Origin: Heliocidaris erythrogramma
Taxonomy: Eukaryota; Echinodermata; Echinoidea; Camarodonta; Echinometridae
DNA: 64,000 nt
Reading direction: 5' to 3'
NCBI GenBank assembly: GCA_025617745.1
Contig: CM046858.1
Coordinates: 54,290,545 to 54,354,544 of the forward strand
Made by a program: the position numbers and the translations under genes
Notes under the pieces: generated by a model
Database searches by the model: none
Told to the model about the DNA's origin: nothing
Seen by the model: only the letters and a program-made list of their open reading frames with translations
In this document: positions 34,553-45,679 of the stretch, one piece after another
Position numbering within the stretch: position 1 is the stretch's first letter
Layout: each line of letters starts with the position of its first letter

Positions 34553-35415
34553 GAGGGGAGAGACAGAGATTTATTTCTTAAGGATTACTCTAAGCCAAAG
34601 ACTAATTACTTTTGACAGAAAAATCACAGACACAGTGAAGAAACGGTTTGAGGAAAATCGGACATATAGTAAAAATGTAATGACTTTTAATGACATTTTT
34701 TAAAATATGTGTCCTATTGAGTAAAAAAAATTGGCAACTCAGTGAAGAGTGTGTGAAGTCATTCGCCTATTCATCAATAGTTTAATACCTTTGACATGCG
34801 ACTTTTCCAACATTTGTCATCAAAAAACTAATTTCCCCATGTCTTTGGGCATGATTCATCGATGTACATGGTCTTGCGTTTATGCATCTTCATAAAATAA
34901 TACTTTTTATTCATTTCATTAGAAAATGTTTGTATAAAAAAAAAAACATAGGAAATCATTGTCTTCTTTATAAAATTGGATATCTAGGATAACAAAACAT
35001 TCTATAAACTTTGTAGACAGCAAGGGAGTGGCATTAAAGCCCCTGACAAAGTTGCCAATATGTGATTGGCGATCAGCCATTAAAATGTATTCACCTTCAG
35101 TCTCACTAGAAGTAGCTGATCGCCGACCAAAGACAGTCAGTTCATTGCATGCGATTATTGAATGATTTATTGTTTATGGTAGCATTACTTCCCCATTGAG
35201 CTGCCGATTCAATTATTTAAACAATGTAATCCTTTAAAGGTTTATCATTCATAAACAACTGGTCGCCAACCAATAACATTTTCGATGTTGCACCTAGAAA
35301 TTTGTTGTCGGCAGAAGGTTTTGTGATCTTAAAGTGGATGTTTACAGTAGGCGACATGTCTGCGACCGATTAGAGACCCTGTGTGCAACATATATAGGCG
35401 ATATATAGGCTATAT

Positions 35416-35670
35416 TCAGCACTTTTTTCAATGCTCGTATAGCCTGTGCTATTTCAGCACAAGTGCAAGTGCTAGTTCAGCACGAAAGAAAGTGCTAGTT
35501 CAGCACGAAAGAAAGTGCTAGTATAACACTCCAGGTGCTATGAATCGTGCTGAACTAGCACTTGCACTTGTGCTGAAATAGCACAGGCTGTGTTGCCCCT
35601 ATACGAGCACTGAAAAAGTGCTGAATATAGCCCTCCAAGTGCTAAAACAGCACTTCAGGTTTTTTGAGTG
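35416..35670. mobile_element. AGTGCT-family foldback element
   Basis: A near-perfect palindrome. attcagcacttttttcaatg..cgtatag at the left mirrors ctatacgagcactgaaaaag..tgctgaat at the right. The right end cttcaggttttttgagtg matches the terminus of the tRNA-bearing MITE at 21290-21772. agcac/gtgct repeats fill the arms. Confidence 0.75.
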
Positions 35671-36129
35671 TTAAGATTTTATTTTTAGATTGATATGAAC
35701 TGGTTGTATATATAGATGGTGTGGACTAAAACCATAGCATGTGGATTAAATCAACTGAGAATTACTTTAAACCAAGAAATGGCAATTTCGGAGGTTTGAT
35801 TGTTCCATTTCGGCAATCCACAATCGTTGCAAAAAGCACACACACCGCCTTCCAAACTTCCCGGGCCCGGCGGCGCGGTCGATCGCGCCCCATGCCTGAT
35901 CAATTTTCATGTCAACGACAACGCGTGCCGTAGACGGTTGGCTACACCCCACATGCTGAAACATGGCATTTCCACTTCACTGCTTTTCATCATGTTTCAT
36001 GTCCACCACCACAAAAATTAATGTAAATATCATATCATTTGATACCTTTATTCGCATAAAATTCGCATTAAAAAAGTTCTAAATTTAATGTCTTAACTTT
36101 TTACTTCCCACGCCATGCCCGTGCAGCAG

Positions 36130-36375
36130 ATGATGGCTCTTGCACTACAGGTGCATAATTAGCACAGAATTGTGCAGGTGCTAGAATCACGGGACGTTGG
36201 TCAGCACTTGAAGTGTAAAACGAGCGTCCTGATATTCAACACTTACTTTTAGCACTCAATTTTCTGCAACTTATCATCTCCCAGACGCAAATGCCAAGTG
36301 AGGAGTTATAAATAACATGTCAAGTGCAAACTTCCAAATAGCACTCGTTTTTTAGCACTTCACTTTTTGAGTGTA
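36130..36375. mobile_element. AGTGCT-family element, diverged
   Basis: Repeated tagcacttg/gcactacaggtgc motifs and the right terminus agcacttcactttttgagtg. The left end is not resolved. Confidence 0.5.
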
Positions 36376-36477
36376 CTGGTCGGCGACGGGTCGCCACTCT
36401 AGTGAGACTTAGGCTTAAGTTGGAAGGATTTTCTCAAACACTCAACTGTTTTCTCTTATTTTATCCTTTTTTAAATG

Positions 36478-37060
36478 AAGTTATTATTGCACAGAAGTTA
36501 GCCTTTGGATATTGCAACTTGACACCTTAAAAAAAAATTACATTTTGTTGGTGTATGTGTGTCTTTCTTTTCTTTTCAGGGACAATTATCATTGATATAG
36601 TGTATCTAGTTGTTTTGTTGTTGTTATTGTGTTTTTTGGTCGTTGTTGTTTGTTTGTTTGTTTTTGTGGGTTTTGGGGGGAGGGGGCACCCAGCCCCTCC
36701 CCCCCCCCCCGATACACCATTTAACAATAACATTTTTATTTGCTCTTTTTTATTTTTTTTAATAAACATGACATTTATCTGACGTGAATGCAAACATTGT
36801 TATCGATCTAATGCTAAGACCTCAAAGTAATTCAATTTGTTTTATTCCTACCTTTATGTACATGTTGAAATGACTTAAATCACAAGAGGCACAAAGCGTA
36901 TGTTTATTTCGTTCAGTGGTTAAAGCTTAAAGGTGATGTTCAGTTATAATGACAGAAAATAAAATCCCATAGACAAATTTTACTTTCAGTGTTATACATA
37001 TAACTGCTAACATTCAAACGTACTTAACACCAGGGGGTCATGAGCAAAGAAAGCTCAAAT
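36478..37060. repeat. Duplicon fragment U1 (fucosyltransferase flank family)
   Basis: attattgcacagaagttagc at 36484 matches the DNA upstream of the fucosyltransferase start at 47213-47240. caaacattgttatcgatcta near 36790 matches 39113 and 47489. It is a rearranged outer copy of the duplication unit, without a recognisable enzyme frame. Confidence 0.6.
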
Positions 37061-37194
37061 GAAGTTATGCTCGTCGCCCCAATCATGTGTTGGGCAATTA
37101 AACACAGTCAAGATTTCAGTGAATGTGAGTTCCAGTAGGTTTTCGTTTCGCGGTTTATATTTTGCTGGACCAAAACCCCAAACTCCATGATAAA

Positions 37195-37710
37195 TACACT
37201 CTAAAAACTTTAGTGCTGTTTTCATCACCAGGACGGCTGAATTTAACACTTTTTGAGGGCATGCATAGGGACTGCACTCAGAGTGCTATTGGAATGCACA
37301 CAGCGTGCTATTTCAGCACTTTCACGGAAGCTGGACCGGCTCCTTAAACTGCTAAACATTCATTTAAAAAAAAATAAAAAAATAAAAAATCGTGATTCTG
37401 GCGAGCCTCGAACCAGGGTCCGCTGATCGAGTATTGCTGGCATTACCGCTAGACTAACTCACATCGTACGATTTAGAGCATGTTGTTACATAGTGAATTT
37501 ACGACACCACATAGTTCATGTTATCTACTTGATTCCCATGACTAAACTGGATTGCAAGAAGCATTCGTTAGTCTATTAGTAGCGTCAGCGCCTCTCAATC
37601 AGCGGAACCTGGTTTGCTGGTAAATTAGCACACTACAAGTGCTAAAACAGCATTTCAGGTGCAGTCACTATACGAGCACCGAAAAAGTAGCACTTCAGTT
37701 TTTACAGTGT
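37195..37710. mobile_element. tRNA-arm MITE, second copy
   Basis: Termini cactctaaaaac and gtttttacagtg. Subterminal agtgct repeats. Two tRNA-like arms: cgaaccagggtccgctgatc near 37410 on the minus strand, and gttagtctattagtagcgtc near 37568 on the plus strand with an eroded B box. Shares acgacaccacatagttcatg with the copy at 21290-21772, in inverted orientation. Confidence 0.72.
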
Positions 37711-38040
37711 GGTTCATGATTTTCTTTAAACCTGTTTCCTTCCAAATGCAGTTCAATGATCAGTACTCAAAATAAGATTTGATTAGAAGGTTCAGTCTTG
37801 GCAAAGGTGAAAAATAATTTGTGAAATTTCTCATTCTTTTAATGTCAGTTTGGAATAATACCATAAACAGCTATAAAGAATAACCCCTGAAAAGGATTGC
37901 TATTCAAACTGCCCTCGTGTTCGCAATAATTTATGACAAGAAAAAGCTGAAAAGATTGGAACAAACATGTGTATAGTGCATGTGACTTTCAGGAAGATTG
38001 AGTAGATTTCCTATCATTTTGATGTTCCAAAACCGCACAA

Positions 38041-38072
38041 TATACGCCAATCCTTATAAGGATTGGCGTATA
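38041..38072. repeat. Perfect 32-bp palindrome
   Basis: tatacgccaatcctta followed directly by its exact reverse complement. No spacer, no flanking family recognised. Confidence 0.95.
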
Positions 38073-38171
38073 CATAATTATACGTATGCTACTAATAAAA
38101 TAACCAATCTTTCCCAACTGATTTCAGGCAGTTTCTCTCACAATGTAATCGCATGTCCAGAACTCGGTATT

Positions 38172-38296
38172 ATAACCCAGTCACACCAATGAGACAGATA
38201 CCAGATCGAAAGCAGACCGAGCAAAAGATTACACTACCCTGAATGGCCAAGAATCGGTCGGTTTGGAGTCGGTTTGGCGGTGTGACTGAGATTATT
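38172..38296. mobile_element. Short MITE-like element
   Basis: ataacccagtcacacc at the left and ggtgtgactgagattat at the right form an inverted pair about 120 bases apart, with rgaycggtc-type motifs inside. Confidence 0.5.
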
Positions 38297-38504
38297 ATCT
38301 TGAACATAATTAAGCTCGCTTTTAACATGACATAATTGAGTGATACACATGCATCACAAGGTTGATCTTTTCTTTTTGTTAATACTGTATTTTGAAGTTG
38401 CCTTGATGCTTTTCTCTTTGGAAATATTATGGCATCATGGAAGTCGCTACTATTGCCATGCAATAGATTCTCCCCAGTTCCACAAATGTGATTTCATTTG
38501 GTTC

Positions 38505-39600
38505 ATTTCTACGGTTATGTGTACATTAGAAGTACTTCAATCTCAAGAGGCACATAGTGCACTTTTTAAAAATAATTTTCAAATAATTGTTTTATATTGC
38601 TTCATAGTAAATGTCAAAGGTAATTTTGAGTTCTTTGACTTTCAATGTTATACAAATAAACGATAACGCGCAAACGAATTTAGTACCAGGTCGGTAATGC
38701 ACAAAGGTAGGTAAAAGTTCAGCTCGTCGTTTCGACCGCGTGTAGATCAATAGAATACACTAATTCAGTGATATGTTTTTTTCTGTCTTCCTTTTATAAT
38801 TCATTTATACAAATGCCAACTAAGGCTCCATGTTTTTTCTTCTATTGATTTCAAGTTGTCTTGATGTTATTGTGTTTTTTAATAGGAATATTATTACATT
38901 ATTCAACTCGGTAAAATTGCCCTTCAATATGTTATTTTATGTACTGTTATATCTTGTTTGTTTTGCTGGGGGGGGGGGGACTCCCCCAGCTGTAGGGTTT
39001 TTTTTTCTCGCTTTGTTGATTCTTGTGTTCTAGAGCTGATCCACTTTACTGCGATCAATTTTATTTGCTCCTTTTTCATTAAATAAACTTAACGCTTATG
39101 GGAGGTGAACGTAAACATTGTTATCGATCTAATGTTAAAACACAAAGGTGATTACATTTCGTTAATTTCAAGGTTATGTGTACATTAGAGGTACTTCAAT
39201 CTCTATAGGCACATAGTGCACTTTTTAAAAATAATTTTCAAATAATTGTTTTATATTTCTGCATAGTATATGTCAAAGGTAATTTTGAGTTCTTTGACTT
39301 TCAATGTTATACAAATAAACGATAACATGCAAACGAATTTAGAACCAGTTGGGTAATGTGCAAAAGTCGGTAAAAGTTCAGCTCGTCTTTCCGACCAGTG
39401 TAGAGCAATATAAAAAACAAATTCGGTGATTGTTTTTTCTGTCTTCCTTTAAGAATTCATTTATACAAATGCCAACTAAGGCTCCATGTTTTTCTTCTAT
39501 TTATTTCAAGTTGTGTTGATTTTGTTGGGTTTTTTGTTTTAGAAATATCATTGCATTATGCAATTAGCTTAAATTGCCCTGCAATATGTTATACCCAGTT
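38505..39600. repeat. Duplicon copies U2 (38505-38950) and U3 (38955-39600)
   Basis: gaggcacatagtgcactttt, attttgagttctttgacttt and aaatgccaactaaggctcca occur in both, and again in U4 at 47460-48000. U3 adds gattcttgtgttctagagct (39018), also present at 47387. These are tandem head-to-tail copies of fucosyltransferase flanking DNA. Confidence 0.88.
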
Positions 39601-40566
39601 CCATGAATTTAATTGCGTGTAGGTTTAGTTAACCCATTGACTACTGGATTCTTTGATTTCCTTAGGTCTAATTACAGGGACCACCTTGTTCCCACAGGCA
39701 GCGGATTAATAATGAGGGTGTGACGAGACATGGTCCCTGGCGCACACTGGGCGAAAACCAAAGTGCGAAACCAGGGCGAAACCAAAGTGCGTCAAAAGTC
39801 ATTTTGGGCATTTTTTTTTTCAATTTCTGTCATGCCCTGTTGAAAGACAATACTTTGAAGAATATTTCAGTAAAACTCCGGTATGTACATTAAGGGTGTA
39901 TATTTCCTACTTCTAGCCGCAAAATTCAACATATTGCGAATTTCAGTGCAAACTGTGACCAATTTAATAAATAAGTTATTTCAACATGTAGTTTTTAAGT
40001 TATCGATCTATAATTGCTCCCCAATATTCCCTAGAGTTCATTTCACTGTATGAATTGAGTGACAATGGAAAGAAACGCAATCTTCGTCAGTATAATAGGG
40101 TAATTATCATAGAAAATAGGCTGATTAATCGTGTTTTTTATAAATCCATATGAAACGTTTATATTTCCACGGATTTACAATTCAATTTTATTACCACCTT
40201 TTTCCTGATGTCTCAGCTTTAAGTTGATACCAGATTTGGCTGCCACCTTCTGCCACTTTTTTATGTTAGAGCCGATTTTCATTTACATATAACCTGGTTT
40301 ATTTTGGACTGCGCAATCGCTGAAGGATTGTCTGTCATCATACGGTGCCGCACAGTGGCCAAGTGTGAGCAATAGTGCGCCAAAATAGGGATTTGGTCAA
40401 AAAAACAGAATTAATTTTTTTTCACGTTATAAGCAAAGATTACAACGTGTAGAACCCCTCTGAGCAGTATTTCTTCTTGAAATTAATTCTAAGTGTGTCA
40501 TGTTTATTCAAAAAGACCCGAAACTTTGATTATTTCTTATGCATTGTGTAAAATGCAATACTACTT
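39600..40566. repeat. Duplicon block P1 (uninterrupted reference copy)
   Basis: From ttaacccattgactactgga through gattgtctgtcatcatacgg it aligns with 47975-52090, where the same sequence is split by two insertions. It serves as the empty-site sequence for both. Its right end is cut by the L1-like insertion. Confidence 0.88.
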
Positions 40567-40989
40567 TTTATTAAAGGTTTTTTTTTTAATTGTGTATTTA
40601 TTGAGAGTTCAAAAACATTAAAAAAAAACTTTCAAGCAGATACAAACATTGTTATATATAAAAATTAATGACAAATCAAGATATTTACAAATAATTAAGA
40701 TGATAAACCCCCCCCCCCCAAAAAAAAAAAAAAAAAAAAAAAAGCAGAAAAAATAAAATATAATAAAAATATAAATAGCAGAGTACATGTATAGAGATAT
40801 TAAAAGTTATAAGACTTTCATATATGTACATGAGCCAAAAACCCCAAGATTGGATTGCATCAAAATCTGACAATTACGTTGGACCCAACGTAAAACTAAA
40901 TACATGTATTGCCGTCCACAATACATATGGAAGCTCAGGCCACCAAAAAGATTGGAAGGAGCAGAAACGAGAAATGAGACGATCTGCCA

Positions 40990-41222
40990 TACTCCCCCAA
41001 CACACACACACGCAAACACACACACACACACACACACACACGTTTACATGGCTTTACTTCCGAGGACAACTATTGTTCCTCTATTGTTACTCGTCCTCGG
41101 ACAGTCGACGGAATAAGGCATAAATTCATTGTTCGACGTTCGAGGACTATTGTCCGCCTTCCGAGGACCATTGTTGTCATGATTTTTTTTTTGTTCTCTG
41201 TCCGAAAATGTCCTCGGACATA
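40990..41222. repeat. (CA)n tract and CCGAGGAC foldback in L1 3' region
   Basis: (CA)n at 40995-41042. Then four cctcgga/tccgagg motifs in alternating orientation (41058, 41089, 41158, 41212) make a foldback of about 170 bases. It is probably a separate small insertion. Confidence 0.6.
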
Positions 41223-41773
41223 ATGCTAAACAAACGCACACAACCCCCACCCCACATACACACCCCCTACCCACAATTCCATACCCTCACCCTAACACTC
41301 AATCACACAACCACCCCTCCCCACCTCCCTTCGCAAACTACACAATCAATCTCCACAACACATGACAGACAGATCGCCCCACAGCATCCCGATCCCGCCC
41401 ATTCCAGCCATCAGGCAGTCAAAACAAAAACTGAGCGTGAGAAAATCAAATGGACAACACATTCCTGAAAGTAACGTAGGAAAACATGCATAAACCAATG
41501 ACCCAATTCCAGTTCGAGGTTATCGCTCATGTTGTACAGTGGCAGTGTGACTTATGAACAAACGTTACACATGCAGACATGTAATACAAAAAAATTCACT
41601 ATAGAATTCCCAGCATTATGTAATGGGGAAAATTATCTCTGTATAGCGGGACAGGAATATTAGTAGAGAAGTTGACAAGACAGTACATATTACATCTAAT
41701 ACTTAGTATTACATATCAGATCATAATAAAGTGAGGAAAGGAAGGAGTTATAAGTAGACATAGAATGGCAAAA

Positions 41774-44700
41774 CTAGATTTCAAAACGCCATTTTTTAAA
41801 GTGTATAGATAGTTTGTTTCTCTTTTTGGCTATCAAATACTCTAAATATTTTTGTTTCTTAACAAAAGATTTAAATATGACAAAATTGGGAAGCATATTT
41901 TTAAACTTACAGTAATAAATATGATATTTCAACAGCAAAAACAAATATGAAACAAATTTATCACTGCATATACCAAAAAGCTTTTCAAAATTAGTTACAG
42001 TAATGTGTGAGTTCATTTTCTGTGAGATTACAATAAAAAAATCATGCCAAACTGGTGTAACTTTTTCACACTCACAGAATAAATGAATTAGGGTTTCCCC
42101 TTTCTTTCCACGTAAAGAGCAATTAGGCGATTCTTTCCTTTTGATCTTAAAAAGGAAATCATTCAATGCAATAGCTTTATGAAACAATTTAAAATAAAAA
42201 GATCTTAGTTTAGTATCAAGAGTACAAAAGAAATTAGTCAAATGAACTTTTTCCCAGTTAATATTAGCAGGTAGCAATAAAATGTCGTTCCAAAAGGTGG
42301 ATCTCTTGGTTGGGGTATAAGCGCCAAGTAGTACATTGTATACATTCTTGGGAATTTTCTTATAATTAAATAGATTAAAAACTATAGTGTCATGAACACC
42401 AATAATATCAACATCAAAATTCACCATCCACTCTTCTGGGATATTTTTCAATAAAAAATTAAATGTTCTTCTATCTGAGGAGGGAATGCCAAAATCTAGT
42501 ATCAGTTCTTCGAAAAGCTTATGACCCGGGAGGGGTGGATTAAACAAATCGTAGATGGTAAAAATATTCTTTTCAAACCATGAGTCGTAATAGAAAAAAG
42601 GTTTGGATTTAGAACGAATTAAATTATTATACCACAATGACTGACATGCACTTAATTCTGAGAATTTGAAGCCATAAAATTCCTTAGCGGCTTCTTCCCT
42701 GTATAAATACCACGAACGCAAAGAATCGGCTAACTGCGTATTACCCAAGGCGTTCAAGACACATTCCGGGGCATTAGACTTCCATAAAAGGGAAACATCA
42801 CGATTAAATTCTTCCAAAAAAAATCGTTCAACACATTTCCAAGAAGCATGAAAATTATCGTCCAGAAGATATCTAACCCATGTCATCTTCTGGGCAGTGG
42901 CAAACTTTAAGGGGTCAATCATTTTAAGACCAGCATTTTTATAATCATTACACATAGCTATTCTTTGGACTCTATCTCTGCCCTTATTCCAAATAAACTT
43001 GTAAAATATACTATTCAACTCAGTGAAAAAGGAGCGAGGTATTTTAATACAGAGGACTGAGAATAGGTAAATCAGCTGTGGCAGAACAAGTGCTTTAATT
43101 ACACAAATCCTTCCTATTAGAGAAAGATTTCTCATTCGCCAGCAATTTATTGTATTTTCCATTTTTTTCAATCTCTCCTTGTAGTTTAAGCAATAAAGTA
43201 GGCTTAAATTCAAAGAAAAATTTACTCCAAGACTTTTAAATTGAGATGATTTCCATGTTACTCCCTGGTTGATATAAGGAAAATCTTGGCTTCCTTTTTG
43301 TGAACCAATCCGGATTGCTTCAGTTTTATTAACATTGATTTTACAACCAGAGTATTTCCCAAAAGTAGCTAAGGTAGCAAAAAGTTGAGAAAATTAATTA
43401 TTGGACCCATCTAAAAAACACACCGAATCATCTGCAAATAAAGAAATCTTAGCTTCAGTATTATTTTGTAATGGAATACCTTTGATTTGATCATTTTGAC
43501 GTATGGAAAGAGCCATTATTTCAATAACAGATAAGAATAAGTATGGAGAAATAGGACAACCTTGAACAATACCTCTCTTCAGGGGCGGATCCAGGATTTA
43601 GTAAAAGAGGGGGCACAAAAATGCTTAGTAAGGGGTTATGGGGTCCAGTTTCCCTCCATAATTCCCTCACAAGCAAAAAAAAAAAAGAAAAAAAAAGGTC
43701 TTTACTCTAAAAGGGGGGGGGGGCACAATCAAGAAAATGGCGGATCGCCTATGGTAAAAATTCATACTTCTCTTCCAAAAGGGGGGGGGGGGGGCACGGG
43801 CCGGCTGTGCCCCTCTGGATCCGCCAATGCCTCTCTTCATTGAAATGCATTCTGCTAAAAATCCATTATTCAACACATAACTGACACGAGAAGAATATAA
43901 GGTCTTCACAGTATTGATAAAATTTTGACCAAAATTGAACTTCTTCAAAGTTTGAAATAAAAAATTGTGAGAAACACTATGAAATGCCTTTTCAATATCG
44001 AGTAACAAAATTGCACCTGGAATGTTTTTAAAATCAGTATATTCAATGATATCCAAAATAAAACGAATATTGTGACCAATATTTCTACCTTTCATGAAAC
44101 CAGATTGGTCAGGATGAATAAGGGTGTGCAAACATCGTTTCAATCGATTAGCTAGACATTTTGCTAAAATTTTGTAGTCTGTGGTCAAAAGAGTTATAGG
44201 CCGATAATTTTTAATTAACAGGGGATCTCTGTCTTTTTTAGGAAGGAGAGTGATAATACCATTTCTTTGTGATGAAGACATGGAGCTATTCTGCAAGGAA
44301 AAATTAAAGGAGTTTATCAACATATCACAAATGTCATTCCAAAATACTAAGTAAAATTCAGCAGGAAGCCCATCTAAACCTGGAGCTTTATTCCTTTTCA
44401 TTGATTTAATTGCTTCGTATATTTCATTTCTGGAGAAAGGGGTCTCCAAAAATTTTTTGTCATCTTCAGATAATTGACGAATGGATACGTTACCAAAAAT
44501 TGCATTGTTAAGGACATCCTCATCTATAGAATTTGAATTATCATCTGGTATTGAATATAACTTGGCGTAAAAATCATGTATATTCTTCACAATCTTACTG
44601 GAGTTTGTTAATAAAGTACCTTGGTTATCCTTAAGTCTATTAATATTCTTCCTTTGCCAACCTCTGTTTTCCAAATTGCAATAGTACTTACTGCTCCTCT

Positions 44701-44894
44701 CACCTTCCTCTAACCACCTAGTTCTGGATCGAGTTATCAGACCCTTAGTTTCAAATTCATAAATTTTATCGAGTTTAATTTCAAGCTCCTCCAACTGTAA
44801 AAGTAGGGGGTCATCAGATGCTGGAGTATTGCTCAAAGGTAACTGTAATTTAATTGTATCAATATCAGCTAATAATATACTTTTTTCTAAATTT
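41774..44894 (-). pseudogene. L1-like ORF2 reverse transcriptase, interrupted
   Basis: Copies element RNA into DNA when intact. RT blocks in order: RWLEEGERSSKYYCNLE, NKAPGLDGLPAEFYL, IKNYRPITLLTTDYKILAK, HPDQSGFMKGRNIGHNIRF, ILLLDIEKAFHSVSHNFL (palm A), MKRGI then, after the MITE, VQGCPISPYLF and LFADDS (palm C, catalytic Asp pair). Then thumb and C-terminal domain through the stop near 41774. One in-frame stop lies between FADD and the thumb. Long open stretches remain (479 codons at 41774-43213), so decay is recent. Confidence 0.9.
43580..43829. mobile_element. Complete hAT-like MITE in the L1 ORF2, 8-bp TSD
   Basis: Termini caggggcggatccag and ctggatccgccaatg. Target duplication cctctctt at 43572-43579 and 43830-43837. 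Carries the ccctccataattccctcac core, an A-rich stretch and two G-runs. An 8-bp duplication with CAGGGGCG-type ends fits non-autonomous hAT elements. Confidence 0.88.
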
Positions 44895-45039
44895 TATTAA
44901 AGGTTTTGGCCAAACGGGTTGTTTAATGCACTTCAAATTGAACATGCTTATTCAAAAAAAAGTACATTTCCTCTGGAAAGTAATTTTGAGTAAGGACAAT
45001 TTTTACATTCAAGCCTTGTGCATGAATTGCACTGTTTTT

Positions 45040-45128
45040 TGTTTGTGTTTTGTTTTTGTTTTGTTGTTGCTGCTGTTGATGTTGTTTTTTGTTGTTTTGT
45101 TGTTGTTGCTGCTTTCTTTGCTGTTGAT

Positions 45129-45162
<34 letters not shown>

Positions 45163-45372
45163 GGGGGGGGGTGCATGTGGGGGGGGGGGGGGGTCTCGAT
45201 ATTCAACATTAGTATAGGCACCATCGCGGAAATCATTACAGTTTAGGCTAAGACACGAAGATGTGGTATGTACGCATGTGTGTGTGGGTGGGGTGTGCGT
45301 GTGCGTGTAAGCGTGGGTGTGATGGTAGTGTGTGAGGGTATGGGTGTGTGTGTGTGTGTGTGTGTGTGTGTT
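45040..45372. repeat. Low-complexity block: TTG/CTG repeats, poly-T, poly-G, (GT)n
   Basis: Degenerate ttgttgctgctg, about 40 T, two G-runs, then gtgtgggtg and (GT)n to 45371. It separates the L1 insertion from the fucosyltransferase 3' flank. Open frames on both strands are artefacts. Confidence 0.9.
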
Positions 45373-45679
45373 TAAGCCCAAAGCGATGACAGTGAATAAA
45401 GAAGCCAGACCAGAATAGTAAAATGGTATTCGAGCTTTTCTTATTTCAACTAACAAGGATTGAATAAATGTTATTATGTTCTTCGGTTAAGATTAAAGTC
45501 AAAAATCTTTGACATCCGTATCAAATTAATCATGATATTCATTTACGTAAATGATACAATCCAATATATTCAAAAAAGTTAATAGTAAGCATAATGAATA
45601 GTGGTCGAGGACTGAATGCATTCGGTTTATGCACGAAATTGGAGGGCAAATATATCATAATGAGGTCACGGGTTCCGTT

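Larger units (their letters stand above)
35099..36411. repeat. Outer inverted pair enclosing the AGTGCT-type elements
   Basis: cagtctcactagaagtagct...gatcgccgacca (35099-35129) is the inverse of tggtcggcgac...tctagtgagactta (36377-36411). Further gtcgcc/gcgac motifs lie just inside. It may be a TIR pair of a larger composite element interrupted by the AGTGCT foldbacks. Confidence 0.5.
40582..44891 (-). mobile_element. L1/Tx1-like non-LTR retrotransposon, 5'-truncated, with 16-bp TSD
   Basis: Flanked by ttttattaaaggtttt at 40566-40581 and 44892-44907. On the minus strand the 3' end is aataaatacacaattaaaaa with a short A tail. The 3' untranslated part holds an (AC)n patch and a foldback. The 5' end stops within ORF2 at about 44894, so the endonuclease and ORF1 are lost. 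ORF2 is interrupted by a hAT-like MITE (43580-43829) and an in-frame stop at 43394-43396. Confidence 0.9.

Noticed and set aside
37998..38192. 64-codon open frame near the sulfotransferase/fucosyltransferase loci
   Set aside because: It is generated by the 32-bp palindrome and flanking AT-rich DNA. No motif of either enzyme family is present.
40990..41470. Open frames over the (CA)n region and flanking CCACC-rich DNA
   Set aside because: Simple-sequence translation (His/Thr/Pro) inside the L1 3' region.
44923..45456. Long minus-strand open frame rich in Thr-His and Gln/Lys
   Set aside because: It translates (GT)n, poly-G, poly-T and TTG/CTG repeats. It is compositional, and has frames open on both strands.
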